Assembly: GCA_030627625.1 (NCBI GenBank)
Contig: DAOURR010000004.1
Span: 22,031-86,030, forward strand
Direction: 5' to 3'
Length of the DNA: 64,000 bases
Origin: UBA3103 sp002365855
Lineage (GTDB): Bacteria > Bacillota > Desulfotomaculia > Desulfotomaculales > Pelotomaculaceae
Made by a program: the position numbers and the translations under genes. The notes below the pieces were generated by a model. It was not told the origin of the DNA. It ran no database searches and saw nothing but the letters and a program-made list of their open reading frames with translations. Every line of letters begins with the position of its first letter. Positions within the stretch are counted from its first letter, which is position 1. Below, piece after piece: positions 25,931 to 35,338 of the stretch.

Positions 25931-26083
25931 AATTTAACAGGATTTACAAGATTAGAAAGATTTACAGGATTAAAATAATATGGGATTTATGATATTACAT
26001 CGGAGAATACAAATAAAAATACTGTATTAGTATTTATAAATTCTGTTAATCATGTAATAATCCTGTAAATCCTGTAAATTATT
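25931..26083. repeat. ACAGGATTTACA inverted-repeat element, copy 1
   Basis: The left arm (AACAGGATTTACAAGATTA, then GATTTACAGGATTA) and the right arm (TAATCCTGTAAATCCTGTAA) are imperfect inverted copies separated by about 85 AT-rich bases. The outer end overlaps the stop codon of the DUF951 gene. A second copy lies at 53911-54104. Confidence 0.75.
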
Positions 26084-26273
26084 CTCTACCGGCTTGTTGA
26101 ACCACCGCCTTAACAGACTTATCGAACTTGGGACGGGGCACCAGCAGCACCCTGCCGCATTTCAAGCACTTAATTCTGAAATCAATGCCGGTGCGAATAA
26201 CTTCCCATTGATCACCGCCGCAGGGGTGGGTTTTTCTCATCCTTACAACATCACCGACTGAATATTTCTGCAA
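26079..26273 (-). CDS. DUF951 family protein
   Basis: A 64-residue DUF951 protein with the motif KTHPCGGDQWEVIRTG and C..C in KCLKCGR, plus the preceding CGG cysteine, a probable small metal-binding or nucleic-acid-binding fold. The function is unknown; in Firmicutes it commonly sits near the origin. TTG start with GGAGAGG upstream. Confidence 0.9.
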   Translation of the reverse strand: MQKYSVGDVVRMRKTHPCGGDQWEVIRTGIDFRIKCLKCGRVLLVPRPKFDKSVKAVVQQAGRE

Positions 26274-26317
26274 AACATGTCCTCTCCTTCAATTCTGCCA
26301 CGCAGAGCGGATTTCCA

Positions 26318-26351
26318 CCAGCCTTATTTTTATTTTAAGGCTGGTTTTTAT
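26318..26351 (+). terminator. Terminator-like hairpin
   Basis: ACCAGCCTTA and TAAGGCTGGT form a 10-bp perfect stem followed on the plus strand by TTTTTATTG. It lies between the aminopeptidase and DUF951 genes, both on the minus strand, so its T-run faces away from their transcription. Confidence 0.6.
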
Positions 26352-26390
26352 TGCAGAATTAAACGGTATTAAATATTTTTAAAATATTTT

Positions 26391-27800
26391 TTAGCTTTCC
26401 AGGAATGCTTTATATCCTTTATAGGCCATGTAAATGTCCGCCTTGCTGGCAACCTCAAACGGTGAGTGCATTCCCAGCAGGGCTACGCCGCAGTCAAGCA
26501 CATCCATACCATGCGCGGCTATGAGGTGGGCGATTGTGCCCCCGCCCCCCTGGTCAACTTTACCCAGTTCACCGGTCTGCCAGACGACTCCTGCGCTGTT
26601 GAATATTCGCCTTGTTTCAGCCATCATTTCAGCGTGCGCCTCACTGGCAGAATACTTGCCCCTGCTGCCGGTGTACTTGGTAAGCACCACTCCGCAGCCT
26701 GCGCGGGCAGCATTCATCTTTTCAATAACGTCACCGTAATTCGGATCAAGCGCTACATTCACATCTGCGGAAAGAGCGCGTGAGGCTGCCAGAACTCGCC
26801 TTAAAACCAGCTCATTATATCCGGGAACACACCGGATAAAAATTTCCGCGAGGATATTGGTAAAAAAAGCCGATTCCATCCCCGTGTTTCCCGCACTGCC
26901 TATTTCCTCCTTATCAGCGAGTACCAGCAGGGAGGTCCGCTCCGGTCCGGTTACCCCGGCAACTGCCCTGAGTGAGGCGTAGGCGCAAACCCGGTCGTCC
27001 TGGCCGTAGCCGCCAATAAAACTGCGGTCAAAACCGACATCCCTGGCAGTCCAGGCCGGAACCAGCTCAATTTCCGCGCTGACAAAATCTTCCTCCGCAA
27101 TACCATACCACCTATTAAGAAGCTCCAGCACGGCCAGTTTGAAGCGGTCTTTAAGCTCTTCACCGGGCAGTGGAATACCTCCCACCAGTATGTTCAAGCT
27201 TTCACCGGGAACGGCGTCAGTCATTTTTTTGTCCATCTGGTCCTTGGCCAGGTGGGGCAGCAGGTCGGATACCGTGAAAACCGGCTCGCCTGGTCTTTCT
27301 CCAATGGTAACAGGAATAACAGAACCGGTTTCTTTTACAAACACTCCATGCAGTGAAAGCGGCACAGAAAGCCATTGATATTTTTTAATGCCCCCGTAAT
27401 AGTGAGTCTTAAGGAGGGCAAGGTTTTCATCTTCATAAAGAGGGTGCGGCTTTAAATCCAGACGGGGGCTGTCCACATGTGCGCCAAGCATGTTTAGTCC
27501 ACCTGCCGGGGTTTTTCCAATAACTGCTGCTACGAGCGCCTTCCGGCGGTTTATAGTGTAAACCCTGCTTCCCGGCGCCAAACGCGCCATGCTTTCCAGA
27601 GGTTGAAAACCAGCCTTTTCCAGGAAGCTTGCAGCCTCTGTAATGGCCTCCCTTTCCGTCTTGGCTGAGTCCAAAAAGGTTTTATACTCCTCACAAAAAG
27701 CCAAAGACTTGTCCCGTTCATTTATATCCATGCAGTCCCACGCGTTTTTTCTGCGATAGGCCAGCAGCGCTGCAGGGTGCTGCTCATCGATACTGTTCAA
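26391..27800 (-). CDS. M18 family aminopeptidase
   Basis: A 469-residue cytosolic zinc aminopeptidase of the M18 family. Metal-ligand regions are visible as GAHVDSPRLDLKP, LADKEEIGSAGNTG and the C-terminal GMHSPFEVASKADIY. It removes N-terminal, mainly acidic or hydrophobic, residues from peptides. TTG start with GGGAGGG upstream. It is monocistronic. Confidence 0.93.
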   Translation of the reverse strand: MNSIDEQHPAALLAYRRKNAWDCMDINERDKSLAFCEEYKTFLDSAKTEREAITEAASFLEKAGFQPLESMARLAPGSRVYTINRRKALVAAVIGKTPAGGLNMLGAHVDSPRLDLKPHPLYEDENLALLKTHYYGGIKKYQWLSVPLSLHGVFVKETGSVIPVTIGERPGEPVFTVSDLLPHLAKDQMDKKMTDAVPGESLNILVGGIPLPGEELKDRFKLAVLELLNRWYGIAEEDFVSAEIELVPAWTARDVGFDRSFIGGYGQDDRVCAYASLRAVAGVTGPERTSLLVLADKEEIGSAGNTGMESAFFTNILAEIFIRCVPGYNELVLRRVLAASRALSADVNVALDPNYGDVIEKMNAARAGCGVVLTKYTGSRGKYSASEAHAEMMAETRRIFNSAGVVWQTGELGKVDQGGGGTIAHLIAAHGMDVLDCGVALLGMHSPFEVASKADIYMAYKGYKAFLES

Positions 27801-27940
27801 TTATTAACCCTCCCTTTTTTTGTTTATATGATCTGGTCATATGCGATAGTTTTTGGTTATTTACAGAAGGGTATTCTCAATAGAATCAAAAAATTTAGCT
27901 TACTACATATGATCAATTACCGTTCAGTACGGCCCGCCGT

Positions 27941-28660
27941 CTAAGCCATCTTCGCCGGTCCTTCGCGTTCTTGATTATCCGGAAGCGAACCGGGCAGAGG
28001 CCGGTTGATGGAGTTAAATAAAGGCTCAAAATAAGGCAGCAGTTTTGAATCATAGAAAGAGCCTTTCTGGCGGGAAGTAATACCGGGAATATCTGAAGAG
28101 CTTTCCGGCGTTTGTTTCAAGGACCCCTGGAAGGGGGCCATTATTGTCAGAACGATCATTGCCACGACCAAGCCCTTGGCCGCGCCGAAAACAAGGCCGC
28201 CCAACCGGTTCAGGGGACCCATCAAGCAGATGTCAGCAACTTTTGTCAGGATGCCCCCGGCCAAACTCACAGCCCAGACAGTTGCGGCAAGAAGCGTTAA
28301 AAAGCATAAGGCGTCAAGTACTCCGGCGGCAACCACACCGGCAAGGTAGTCCACATAGGAAGTCGCCTGATTAACTGCTAAGTTTGAGGCCGTCACCTCA
28401 CCGGGCGAAAAAACCGTGGGCATGTCACTGCTTGATGGCGTCCAGACCTTTAAGACCCCCTTGACCAGCGGGAATATTTTTTCCTCCAGGTCCCACTGAA
28501 CGGTTACATACTCATAAAGGGTGCGGTGATAAGTAAAAGCCACTCCAAGGCCGGCCAGAATCCCGGCAAGCCGGGCAATGCTGGCCAGCAGGCCATAGCG
28601 CAGTCCCTGGAAGGCCGAAAGGACGACTATCAATATGATTAACCAGTCAAGCCAGTTCAT
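27941..28660 (-). CDS. cvpA: CvpA family membrane protein
   Basis: A 239-residue protein with four membrane helices (MNWLDWLIILIVVLSAFQG first) typical of the CvpA/colicin V production family, with an insertion after helix 2 and a C-terminal Pro-rich tail. The ATG at 28660 has GGGAGGGG at correct spacing; a frame extends six codons further. In Firmicutes YshB-like CvpA proteins occur near mutS2 or zapA; the exact role is unknown. Confidence 0.85.
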   Translation of the reverse strand: MNWLDWLIILIVVLSAFQGLRYGLLASIARLAGILAGLGVAFTYHRTLYEYVTVQWDLEEKIFPLVKGVLKVWTPSSSDMPTVFSPGEVTASNLAVNQATSYVDYLAGVVAAGVLDALCFLTLLAATVWAVSLAGGILTKVADICLMGPLNRLGGLVFGAAKGLVVAMIVLTIMAPFQGSLKQTPESSSDIPGITSRQKGSFYDSKLLPYFEPLFNSINRPLPGSLPDNQEREGPAKMA

Positions 28661-28780
28661 TTTCGCCCCTCCCAACAAATACGATTTATTAATACTTTTC
28701 GGATATTATTAAGATTACGAAGGATCATGTTTCTACCCAGATATATTATATTATATGGAATCCCTGTCCAATGTGAAGTA

Positions 28781-29848
28781 TTATTTAATTCTGATGGAAA
28801 ATATTTTCAGCGGTTTCAACAAAAGAGTGATAAGAAGCAGCATGCCTGCATAGCCAAACAAAGGATATAAAAAGCGGACCAGAACAGTGAAACTGCAGCA
28901 GGATAGCGGCAGGGCCAGAAGGCATGCGCCAACACCAAAAATCCGGTAGCTTTTTCCCCCTTCTGGAGCCAGCCTGCTGGCAAATCCGTGGGCGTTGGCT
29001 ATAGCTGTTGTAAGTATAGCCAGCCAGATCAGCAAACCCAGCCCCCAGCGAAACACTTCGCCCAGGCTGCCCGCCAGGTACATAAGGGGTATCTGGTAGG
29101 TGGCCGCCTCCGGGAGATAAGCCATTCCTGCCAGGGTCACAAGCAAAACAGCCAGGCCAAGCAGCAGGCCCCCCAGCACTCCACCCGCTACTCCCAGTTT
29201 TAACGGTACACTCCTGCCCATGGAGGAAAGGACAGCTACAGGGACAACCATATTATAAGAAACATAGAGTAAGCCGGCCAGAGCCCAGTTTCCTGCCACG
29301 CCCCCGCCGGACTGCGCCGGTAAAAACGGACCTGCCATGCCTCCAGAAGCCCAAAGGGCTGCAAGGGAAATGAACGCCACCGCCGCTAATTTGAGGGGAA
29401 CCAGAAATACATAGGCGGCGAGAACCCTTTTCAGTCCTCCGAGGATAACCAGGGAGGTCAACGCTGCAATGATAAATACCCCGGACCCGGACGGAAATGC
29501 AAACTGCTCGCTAAATACAGCAGCACTGCCGGCCATCATCACGCCAAGACCTCCCAGCAGTATGAACAGGCTTAGCCCATCCATCAGCATGCCGAATTTA
29601 GTTCCCAGCAGGTAGGTGAACAGCCTCCTATAGCTGCCTGTTCTCATTTTGATGGATATGAACATTACCAATCCACCGAGGTAGGAAAACAGCGCTGTCG
29701 CAAGCGCCACTCCCAGGAGACCGCCCTTGCCGTGCAGGATAAAAAACTGCATTACTTCCTGGCCCGAAGCGAATCCAGCTCCAATAACAGCACCGACATA
29801 GGCGCTGACGACCTTGGCCAGGAGCCACAGCTCGTCTCTTCTTTTTAT
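28781..29848 (-). CDS. YkvI-like membrane transporter
   Basis: A membrane protein with about ten helices and the YkvI signature AYVGAVIGAGFASGQEVMQFF near the N-terminus. The conserved start region lies upstream of the first internal ATG (29752). In frame there is no ATG, GTG or TTG after the stop; the best candidate is ATA at 29848, nine bases after GGGCGG, giving MKRRDELWLLAKVV and 355 residues. Alternatively a GTG in the +1 frame (29858) followed by a one-base frameshift would explain it. The substrate is unknown; the fold belongs to the APC/LeuT superfamily. Confidence 0.78.
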   Translation of the reverse strand: MKRRDELWLLAKVVSAYVGAVIGAGFASGQEVMQFFILHGKGGLLGVALATALFSYLGGLVMFISIKMRTGSYRRLFTYLLGTKFGMLMDGLSLFILLGGLGVMMAGSAAVFSEQFAFPSGSGVFIIAALTSLVILGGLKRVLAAYVFLVPLKLAAVAFISLAALWASGGMAGPFLPAQSGGGVAGNWALAGLLYVSYNMVVPVAVLSSMGRSVPLKLGVAGGVLGGLLLGLAVLLVTLAGMAYLPEAATYQIPLMYLAGSLGEVFRWGLGLLIWLAILTTAIANAHGFASRLAPEGGKSYRIFGVGACLLALPLSCCSFTVLVRFLYPLFGYAGMLLLITLLLKPLKIFSIRIK

Positions 29849-30017
29849 AGTGATTCACCGCCCTGCAAAAGAAAATCTACCGTTACTCATATTATGGCTC
29901 TTGTGCAATTCTATGCCAGGTTGAACTTGCTCTGAACAAAAATATCCTGAACCAGGAATAACCTGCCCCCTATATGGCAATAAATATAGTAGTTGTGTAA
30001 ATTTCGGGGGGTTATTA

Positions 30018-30626
30018 ATGCCAGCTTTGCGTGAGAAACAGGAAGAGTTAATAGGTTATGAAAAGACCAGGATTCATATTGAAGATACTCTGGCTCCCGG
30101 CAAGTTTGCCCGGGACCTGATTTCCCGTCTGAAAAGATTCGGCGTTTCAAAGGAACGTCCCAAGGTTCTTCTTTGTATAGGTACCGACCGCTCGACGGGA
30201 GACTGTCTGGGCCCGCTGGTAGGTTCTAAAATAGACGGCACTCATCAGGACTTCTTTATCGTATACGGCACCCTGGACAACCCTGTCCATGCCAGCAACC
30301 TGAAGGAAAGAGTGGATGAAATCAACAGCGCCTATAAGGACCCTTTTATTATCGCCGTGGATGCTTGCCTGGGCCGGGTTGAGAATGTCGGCTGCATTAA
30401 CCTGGGAGACGGCTCCCTGCAGCCCGGAGCGGGGGTCAACAAGAGCCTGCCGGAGGTAGGACAGATCCATGTCACCGGCATTGTTAACGTGGGTGGCTTT
30501 ATGGAGTACATGGTCCTGCAAAACACCAGGCTGAACCTTGTTATGAAGCTTGCTGACGTCATCGTGAGAGGACTGAACAAAACTGCTTTAGAGTTTAGCT
30601 GCCAGCAAAGCGCCCGGGGGTTTTAA
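30018..30626 (+). CDS. yyaC: Sporulation protein YyaC (Gpr-like)
   Basis: A 202-residue DUF1256 protein related to the germination protease Gpr: LLCIGTDRSTGDCLGPLVG, IAVDACLGRVENVG and GDGSLQPGAGVNKSLP are the conserved loops. YyaC-type proteins are made during sporulation; the substrate is unclear. ATG start with GGGGGG upstream. It is in the plus orientation opposite to its neighbours. The sequence GAATA, 17 bases, CAATAAATA about 35-65 bases upstream is a weak candidate forespore promoter. Confidence 0.9.
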   Translation: MPALREKQEELIGYEKTRIHIEDTLAPGKFARDLISRLKRFGVSKERPKVLLCIGTDRSTGDCLGPLVGSKIDGTHQDFFIVYGTLDNPVHASNLKERVDEINSAYKDPFIIAVDACLGRVENVGCINLGDGSLQPGAGVNKSLPEVGQIHVTGIVNVGGFMEYMVLQNTRLNLVMKLADVIVRGLNKTALEFSCQQSARGF

Positions 30627-30645
30627 TCCCGGGCGCTGTTGTTTT
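30609..30645. terminator. Shared terminator of yyaC and the UPF0180 gene
   Basis: AGCGCCCGGG and CCCGGGCGCT form a 10-bp perfect stem with a nine-base loop, followed on the plus strand by GTTGTTTTT. It lies at the 3' ends of the convergent genes. Confidence 0.8.
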
Positions 30646-30654
30646 TAGATAATT

Positions 30655-30894
30655 TTACAGGCGTTTATGCAGATCCTTTAGAATTTCATCTGCCGTCTTT
30701 CCAGATGCATCAATTACAGCTGACTTATCCACAATATCCTGCACGCCCATGATGTTTCGGTCCATTCCTGTTATCACTGTCGCGTCTGCTTTCACTCCGG
30801 CGCCCGGCTTTACAACCCTGTATCCTTCTTTAGTCAGGGCCTCAATGATGGTGCTCGACAAACCCTCTTCAACCGCGATTGTTTTTCCCGCCAA
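30655..30894 (-). CDS. UPF0180/YkuS family protein
   Basis: A 79-residue protein of the UPF0180 family (AVEEGLSSTIIEALTKEGY, ADATVITGMDRNIMGVQD). The function is unknown; it is found in spore formers. TTG start with GGGGGTGAG upstream. Convergent with yyaC. Confidence 0.88.
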   Translation of the reverse strand: MAGKTIAVEEGLSSTIIEALTKEGYRVVKPGAGVKADATVITGMDRNIMGVQDIVDKSAVIDASGKTADEILKDLHKRL

Positions 30895-30953
30895 GGCGGC
30901 TCACCCCCTTTTTCCTGATATTATTGTTGGAGAGCCGGGGGCTTTTTATTCGC

Positions 30954-31592
30954 TTATTTATCTTTTAGTTTCATTAAAACATTAACAACTTCTTCATCAG
31001 CGGTCTGCTCAAAATTTTCATAAAACTGGCCAACGGCATAAAAATGGTCGGGAGTGAAAAGACAGATAGTCCGGTCGGCCTCTTTTTTTAGAAGTTCCAG
31101 TGTGTCCGGAGGCGCCACCGGAATTGCCAGAATCAATTCTTTTGGGCTTAAATTCCTGACTGATCGCAGGGCGGCAAGCATCGTGTAGCCGGTTGCCACT
31201 CCATCATCCACCACCACCAACTGTCTGCCTACATAGTTCTCACGGTCTTTCCCTGCCCCGTAAAGAGCCATCCGGCGGTCAATCTCTTTTATTTCGCCAG
31301 CTATGATGTCTTTTAGTTCCAATTCGCTAACCCTGAGCAGTTCAATCAGACGTTGGTCAAGAATAGTAGAGCCGTCCTGAGTCACGGCTCCTATTGCCAC
31401 CTCAGGATTCTGAGGCGATCCTATCTTGCGGGGAATGATCAGGTCCAATACCAAACCAAACTCACCGGCAATCTCAGCCCCAACAATAGCACCACCACGG
31501 GGTATAGCAAGTATAACCCCGTCTGCGTCAACACACCCCGCTAACTTTTCCGCCAGCTTTCGCCCGGCATCTGCCCGGTTTTTAAAAATCAT
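30954..31592 (-). CDS. Phosphoribosyltransferase-domain protein
   Basis: A 212-residue type I phosphoribosyltransferase. The PRPP-binding loop is VVVDDGVATGYTM and a substrate loop is LAIPRGGAIVG. The second half has an extended C-terminal segment typical of COG1926-like proteins often fused to hydrolases. The nucleobase substrate is not defined. ATG at 31592 has AAGGGGGA upstream; the frame extends further without a ribosome site. It lies between the UPF0180 gene and larC. Confidence 0.88.
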   Translation of the reverse strand: MIFKNRADAGRKLAEKLAGCVDADGVILAIPRGGAIVGAEIAGEFGLVLDLIIPRKIGSPQNPEVAIGAVTQDGSTILDQRLIELLRVSELELKDIIAGEIKEIDRRMALYGAGKDRENYVGRQLVVVDDGVATGYTMLAALRSVRNLSPKELILAIPVAPPDTLELLKKEADRTICLFTPDHFYAVGQFYENFEQTADEEVVNVLMKLKDK

Positions 31593-31769
31593 GGCGTATC
31601 CCCCTTCTCTCTGGAAGTTAGAATTCCCCTCAAACCATTCTAACAAACAAAAACATCTTAAAATAAAGAAAATACTTTGGAAAATAATTTTTACCTTCTG
31701 TGTTAAAACAAGTGTTTGGGAGGATTTTTTGGTATACTTGTATTACAACACAAGGTGGGAGGGCTGGAC

Positions 31770-32936
31770 TTGAAAATCCTTTATGTAGATTGTTCCGGCG
31801 GAGTAACTGGAGAGGCTTTTTTTGGCGCCATGGCCGACCTGGCAGGCTGCCACGAATCCCTGGTCAAAGAGATCGGAGAATTAACCGGTGAAATTTTTAA
31901 TCTGTCCTTTAAAAAAAAGTTGGCCTTAAATATATATGCCACCACCGCTGAATTAAATATGCCCGACAGCGGGCGGTCCCTCCCGGTTCGTGAATTTATC
32001 GGCCGTTATAGCGGGCGGGCCGGTGCGGGGGATCTGGTTGCAATCCGGCTGCGACGGCTTTTTACCCTTTACACCGCTTCGCTGTCCAGGCTGTTGAACA
32101 TACCGGCTGACAACATTGAGATGGATGAAAAAGAATTGACACGGGCAACAGTTTTTGCCACCGGCGCTTTTATCGCCCTGAACAGGGCTGGCGCGGATAA
32201 AATAGTGGCGTCTCCTCTTCCTGTAGGCGGCAGGGCTACTCCCAACGGGCTGTCAGCAGCCCCCCTGCTGCTTGAACTTGCCAGAGGATCAAAGATCTGC
32301 GGGGCGCACGGCAGGCTTGCCACCCCATTGGGAGTAGCCCTGCTCGCATCCTGTACCGATTCATTCGGTGAACTCCCAGAAATGCTTGTTGAAACAACGG
32401 GGTATGGGTTTGTTGAATATGATCACGGGGAACCTGCTTTAATCAAGGCAGTTTGCGGAACCAGTGAAGCTAACGCAGAAAACAGCAGGGTCTTAGTTGT
32501 CGAAACCAGTATTGACGACATGAACCCGGAGTTTTACCCCTACCTGCTCGAGAAGCTCTTTACCGCTGGAGCGCTGGACGCATTTTTAACGCCAATTGTA
32601 ATGAAAAAGGGGAGGCCCGCCAACCTGCTCACGGTGCTCTGCGAAGAAGACACCCTGGAAAACATTCTCAGGGAGGTATTTGGTGAAACCACAACGCTGG
32701 GGACCCGCATCAGGGTTGAAAGAAGAAGGACTCTGCAGAGAAAATTTTTTGTGGTGGACACACCTTATGGAAGCGTTTCAGTTAAAACAGGGATACTCGG
32801 GGAGAACGGCGGCATGATCAAGGCAGCCCCCGAGTACGAGGACTGCAAGAGGCTCGCCCTAAAACAGGGCATCCCCCTAAAGGAAGTATATGCAGCCGCC
32901 CAAAGGGCCGCTTTTGATAAAATGAGCAGCCGGTAA
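31770..32936 (+). CDS. larC: Nickel-pincer cofactor biosynthesis protein LarC
   Basis: A 388-residue LarC homologue, starting at TTG with GGGAGGG six bases upstream and the family N-terminus KILYVDCSGGVTGE. It has the C-terminal ferredoxin-like domain. LarC inserts nickel into the pyridinium-dithiocarboxylate mononucleotide cofactor used by lactate racemase LarA and related enzymes, using CTP. LarB and LarE are not in the window. The family usually has a histidine-rich stretch, which is not prominent here. On the minority strand. Confidence 0.92.
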   Translation: MKILYVDCSGGVTGEAFFGAMADLAGCHESLVKEIGELTGEIFNLSFKKKLALNIYATTAELNMPDSGRSLPVREFIGRYSGRAGAGDLVAIRLRRLFTLYTASLSRLLNIPADNIEMDEKELTRATVFATGAFIALNRAGADKIVASPLPVGGRATPNGLSAAPLLLELARGSKICGAHGRLATPLGVALLASCTDSFGELPEMLVETTGYGFVEYDHGEPALIKAVCGTSEANAENSRVLVVETSIDDMNPEFYPYLLEKLFTAGALDAFLTPIVMKKGRPANLLTVLCEEDTLENILREVFGETTTLGTRIRVERRRTLQRKFFVVDTPYGSVSVKTGILGENGGMIKAAPEYEDCKRLALKQGIPLKEVYAAAQRAAFDKMSSR

Positions 32937-32945
32937 ATCAGGCTG

Positions 32946-33638
32946 TCAGGCTGGAATTATTCGATAAATAATGATTGCAATAGGGACTGCAAAAAATATT
33001 GAGGGCAGCAAATTACCCACCTTTATCTCAATTATATTCATAATATTAAGAGCAATCCCTATAATCAAAAGTCCGCCTGTGGCAGTCATCTCGGCCATCA
33101 CTGCGGGGCTGAGCACTCCTTTTACCAGACCCGCCAGGAGGGTAATTGCTCCCTGGTAGACAAACACCGGAATAGCTGAAAAGGCGACACCAATACCCAT
33201 AGTTGAGGTAAGCACAACAGACGATATCCCATCCAGAGCAGCCTTGGTAAAAAGTATCCGGGGATTATTGTTTAGCCCGTCTTCAATTGAACCCATCACG
33301 GCCATTGCCCCTATACAATAGATCAGACTGGCCGTTACAAAAGCCCTGCCCACTTCACCTGTCCCGCTGCCGATTTTTAACTCCAGCCATTTTCCCAGAC
33401 GGTTCAGGCCACCCTCAATGTTTAACAGTTCACCGGTCAGGCCACCCAGAACCAGGCTGATAACCACTACCAGGATTTGCTGGGTTTGCATGGACATCTG
33501 AAGCCCTATCAGGAGGACGGCCAGGCCAACGCCATGGGTTATTGTCAGCCTTACCCGGTCTGGAATGCCTTTTTTGAAAAGCAGTCCGACAGAGGCCCCG
33601 ATGATGATTGCCGCGGCATTTACCGTCGTTCCTACCAC
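32946..33638 (-). CDS. DUF554 membrane protein
   Basis: A 230-residue protein with about seven helices and the DUF554 N-terminus VGTTVNAAAIIIGASVGLLF. The function is unknown; it is a widespread integral membrane family. GTG start with AAGGAG nine bases upstream. Convergent with larC, ends ten bases apart. Confidence 0.88.
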   Translation of the reverse strand: MVGTTVNAAAIIIGASVGLLFKKGIPDRVRLTITHGVGLAVLLIGLQMSMQTQQILVVVISLVLGGLTGELLNIEGGLNRLGKWLELKIGSGTGEVGRAFVTASLIYCIGAMAVMGSIEDGLNNNPRILFTKAALDGISSVVLTSTMGIGVAFSAIPVFVYQGAITLLAGLVKGVLSPAVMAEMTATGGLLIIGIALNIMNIIEIKVGNLLPSIFFAVPIAIIIYRIIPA

Positions 33639-33682
33639 ACAAAGCAGCTCCTTGCTTAAAATAACTACCTGGCTCTTATAAA

Positions 33683-33698
33683 TGTTCCACGTGGAACA
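33683..33698. other. parS chromosome-segregation site
   Basis: The 16-base sequence TGTTCCACGTGGAACA matches the bacterial parS consensus exactly, and the flanks extend the palindrome to 26 bases. It lies two bases beyond the stop of spo0J/parB. ParB loads here as a CTP-dependent clamp. Confidence 0.95.
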
Positions 33699-33699
33699 T

Positions 33700-34569
33700 T
33701 TATAGCTTGCGACCTCCCAAAACGATGCTAATAATCCTTCTAAGATCGTCCTCGTTGCTGAAATTTATTTCGAGTTTACCTGCCCCTCCTTGAATCTGTT
33801 TTACCATTACTTTTGCGTCCAGGTATTTTTTTAATCCTTCCATGGACTTATTAATATCGTCAGCAGTCAACAATTTTTGCTCGCTTTTTATTTCCTTCTT
33901 TTCGGCAGCGATCCTGGCCATTCTTTCAGCCTGACGCACGCTCAGCTGTTGGCGGGCGATTTTCCATGCCGCTGACCGCTGTTTCTTACTGTCACGGATA
34001 GTCAGCAGGGCCTTTGCGTGACCGGCATTTATTTTCCCGGCAGCTATAAGCTCTTTAACCTCTTCGGGAAGGCCAAGCAATCTGACCATGTTCGCCACAA
34101 AGGGCCTGCTTTTCCCAACCCGCCCAGACACTTCTTCCTGAGTCAGCCCAAAATCCTCCATTAGCTGGCGATAGGCCAGGGCTTCCTCCAGCGGGTTAAG
34201 GTCCTCTCTTTGCACGTTTTCAATCAAAGATACCGCGCTGGCATCAAGATCCCTGTACTCTTTTATGAAAGCGGGGATGCTTTGATACCCGAGAGCTTTG
34301 CAAGCCCGCCAACGTCTTTCGCCAGTGATGAGCTCGTAGCCGCCTTCTGCTATAGGTCTCACCACTACTGGCTGAATGACTCCGTGCTCCTTGATTGAAG
34401 CCGCAAGCTCCCTGAGTTTTTCCTGGTCGAATAATTTTCTTGCCTGGCGGGGAGCCGCCTGAATTTCCTCAATATTTATCTCCCTGTACTGGTCCTGTCC
34501 GGGGGAAATTTTCTCCGCGGCCGGGATCAGCGCCTGAAGACCTTTGCCCAGACCCCTGCGCTTACTCAA
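33700..34569 (-). CDS. parB: Chromosome-partitioning protein ParB/Spo0J
   Basis: A 289-residue ParB with the N-terminal GERR CTPase motif (ELITGERRWRACKAL), the ParB nuclease-like fold, a helix-turn-helix that binds parS (LTQEEVSGRVGKSRPFVAN) and a C-terminal dimer domain. TTG start overlapping the last codons of soj (GAGGTGA upstream), so the two are coupled. It loads on the parS site at 33683. Confidence 0.96.
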   Translation of the reverse strand: MSKRRGLGKGLQALIPAAEKISPGQDQYREINIEEIQAAPRQARKLFDQEKLRELAASIKEHGVIQPVVVRPIAEGGYELITGERRWRACKALGYQSIPAFIKEYRDLDASAVSLIENVQREDLNPLEEALAYRQLMEDFGLTQEEVSGRVGKSRPFVANMVRLLGLPEEVKELIAAGKINAGHAKALLTIRDSKKQRSAAWKIARQQLSVRQAERMARIAAEKKEIKSEQKLLTADDINKSMEGLKKYLDAKVMVKQIQGGAGKLEINFSNEDDLRRIISIVLGGRKL

Positions 34570-35338
34570 TTCCCATCACCTCTTTTGCCAACTCATGGTA
34601 TACTTCGGATCCGCGGGACCGCCGGTCATAAACCATCACCGGCTTGCCGTGGCTGGGCGCCTCGCTGAGCCTGACATTTCTCGGCACTATGGACCTGTAA
34701 ACTTTTTCCCGAAAATGATTTTTTACCTCGTCAACCACCTGAATAGAAAGGTTGGTCCGCCCGTCAAACATTGTAAGCAGCACTCCCTCCAATACCAGTT
34801 CTGCATTCAGGCTCTGCTGCACCATTTGAAAGGTTTTTAACAGCTGTCCAAGGCCCTCCAGCGCGTAGTACTCACACTGGATGGGAATAATCAGGGAGTC
34901 GGCGGCGACCAGTGCGTTAATAGTCAGTAGTCCCAAAGAGGGCGGACAGTCTATAAAAATAAAGTCATACCGGCTCTTCACCTCAATGAGCGCTTTTTTT
35001 AATATCTTTTCTCTGTCAGCCACACTCACAAGTTCTATCTCCGCTCCTGCAAGCTCAATGGTCGCTGGAATGAGATCCAGGTTTTCTAACGCGCTTGGTA
35101 TGATCACATCTTCAACAGGCAAACTGTTAATCAGCACGTCGTAAACACAGCTCTCCACATTTTCTTTATCGGCGCCAACGCCTGTGGTTGCATTTCCCTG
35201 GGGGTCTATATCGATCAACAGCACCTTTTGCCCCATGAGGGAAAGCCACGCACCGAGGTTGACAGCAGTTGTGGTCTTGGCGACTCCGCCCTTCTGGTTG
35301 GCTATAACTATGGTTTTTCCTATTGCTTCCACCCCCAT
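34562..35338 (-). CDS. parA: Chromosome-partitioning ATPase ParA/Soj
   Basis: A deviant-Walker ParA ATPase with KGGVAKTTTAVNLG. It acts with ParB in origin segregation and regulates DnaA. The frame is open to 35398; the ATG at 35338 (MGVEAIGKTIVIANQ) gives 258 residues, close to Bacillus Soj. No candidate start has a strong ribosome site, so the exact start is uncertain. It overlaps spo0J by 8 bases. Confidence 0.95.
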   Translation of the reverse strand: MGVEAIGKTIVIANQKGGVAKTTTAVNLGAWLSLMGQKVLLIDIDPQGNATTGVGADKENVESCVYDVLINSLPVEDVIIPSALENLDLIPATIELAGAEIELVSVADREKILKKALIEVKSRYDFIFIDCPPSLGLLTINALVAADSLIIPIQCEYYALEGLGQLLKTFQMVQQSLNAELVLEGVLLTMFDGRTNLSIQVVDEVKNHFREKVYRSIVPRNVRLSEAPSHGKPVMVYDRRSRGSEVYHELAKEVMGIE

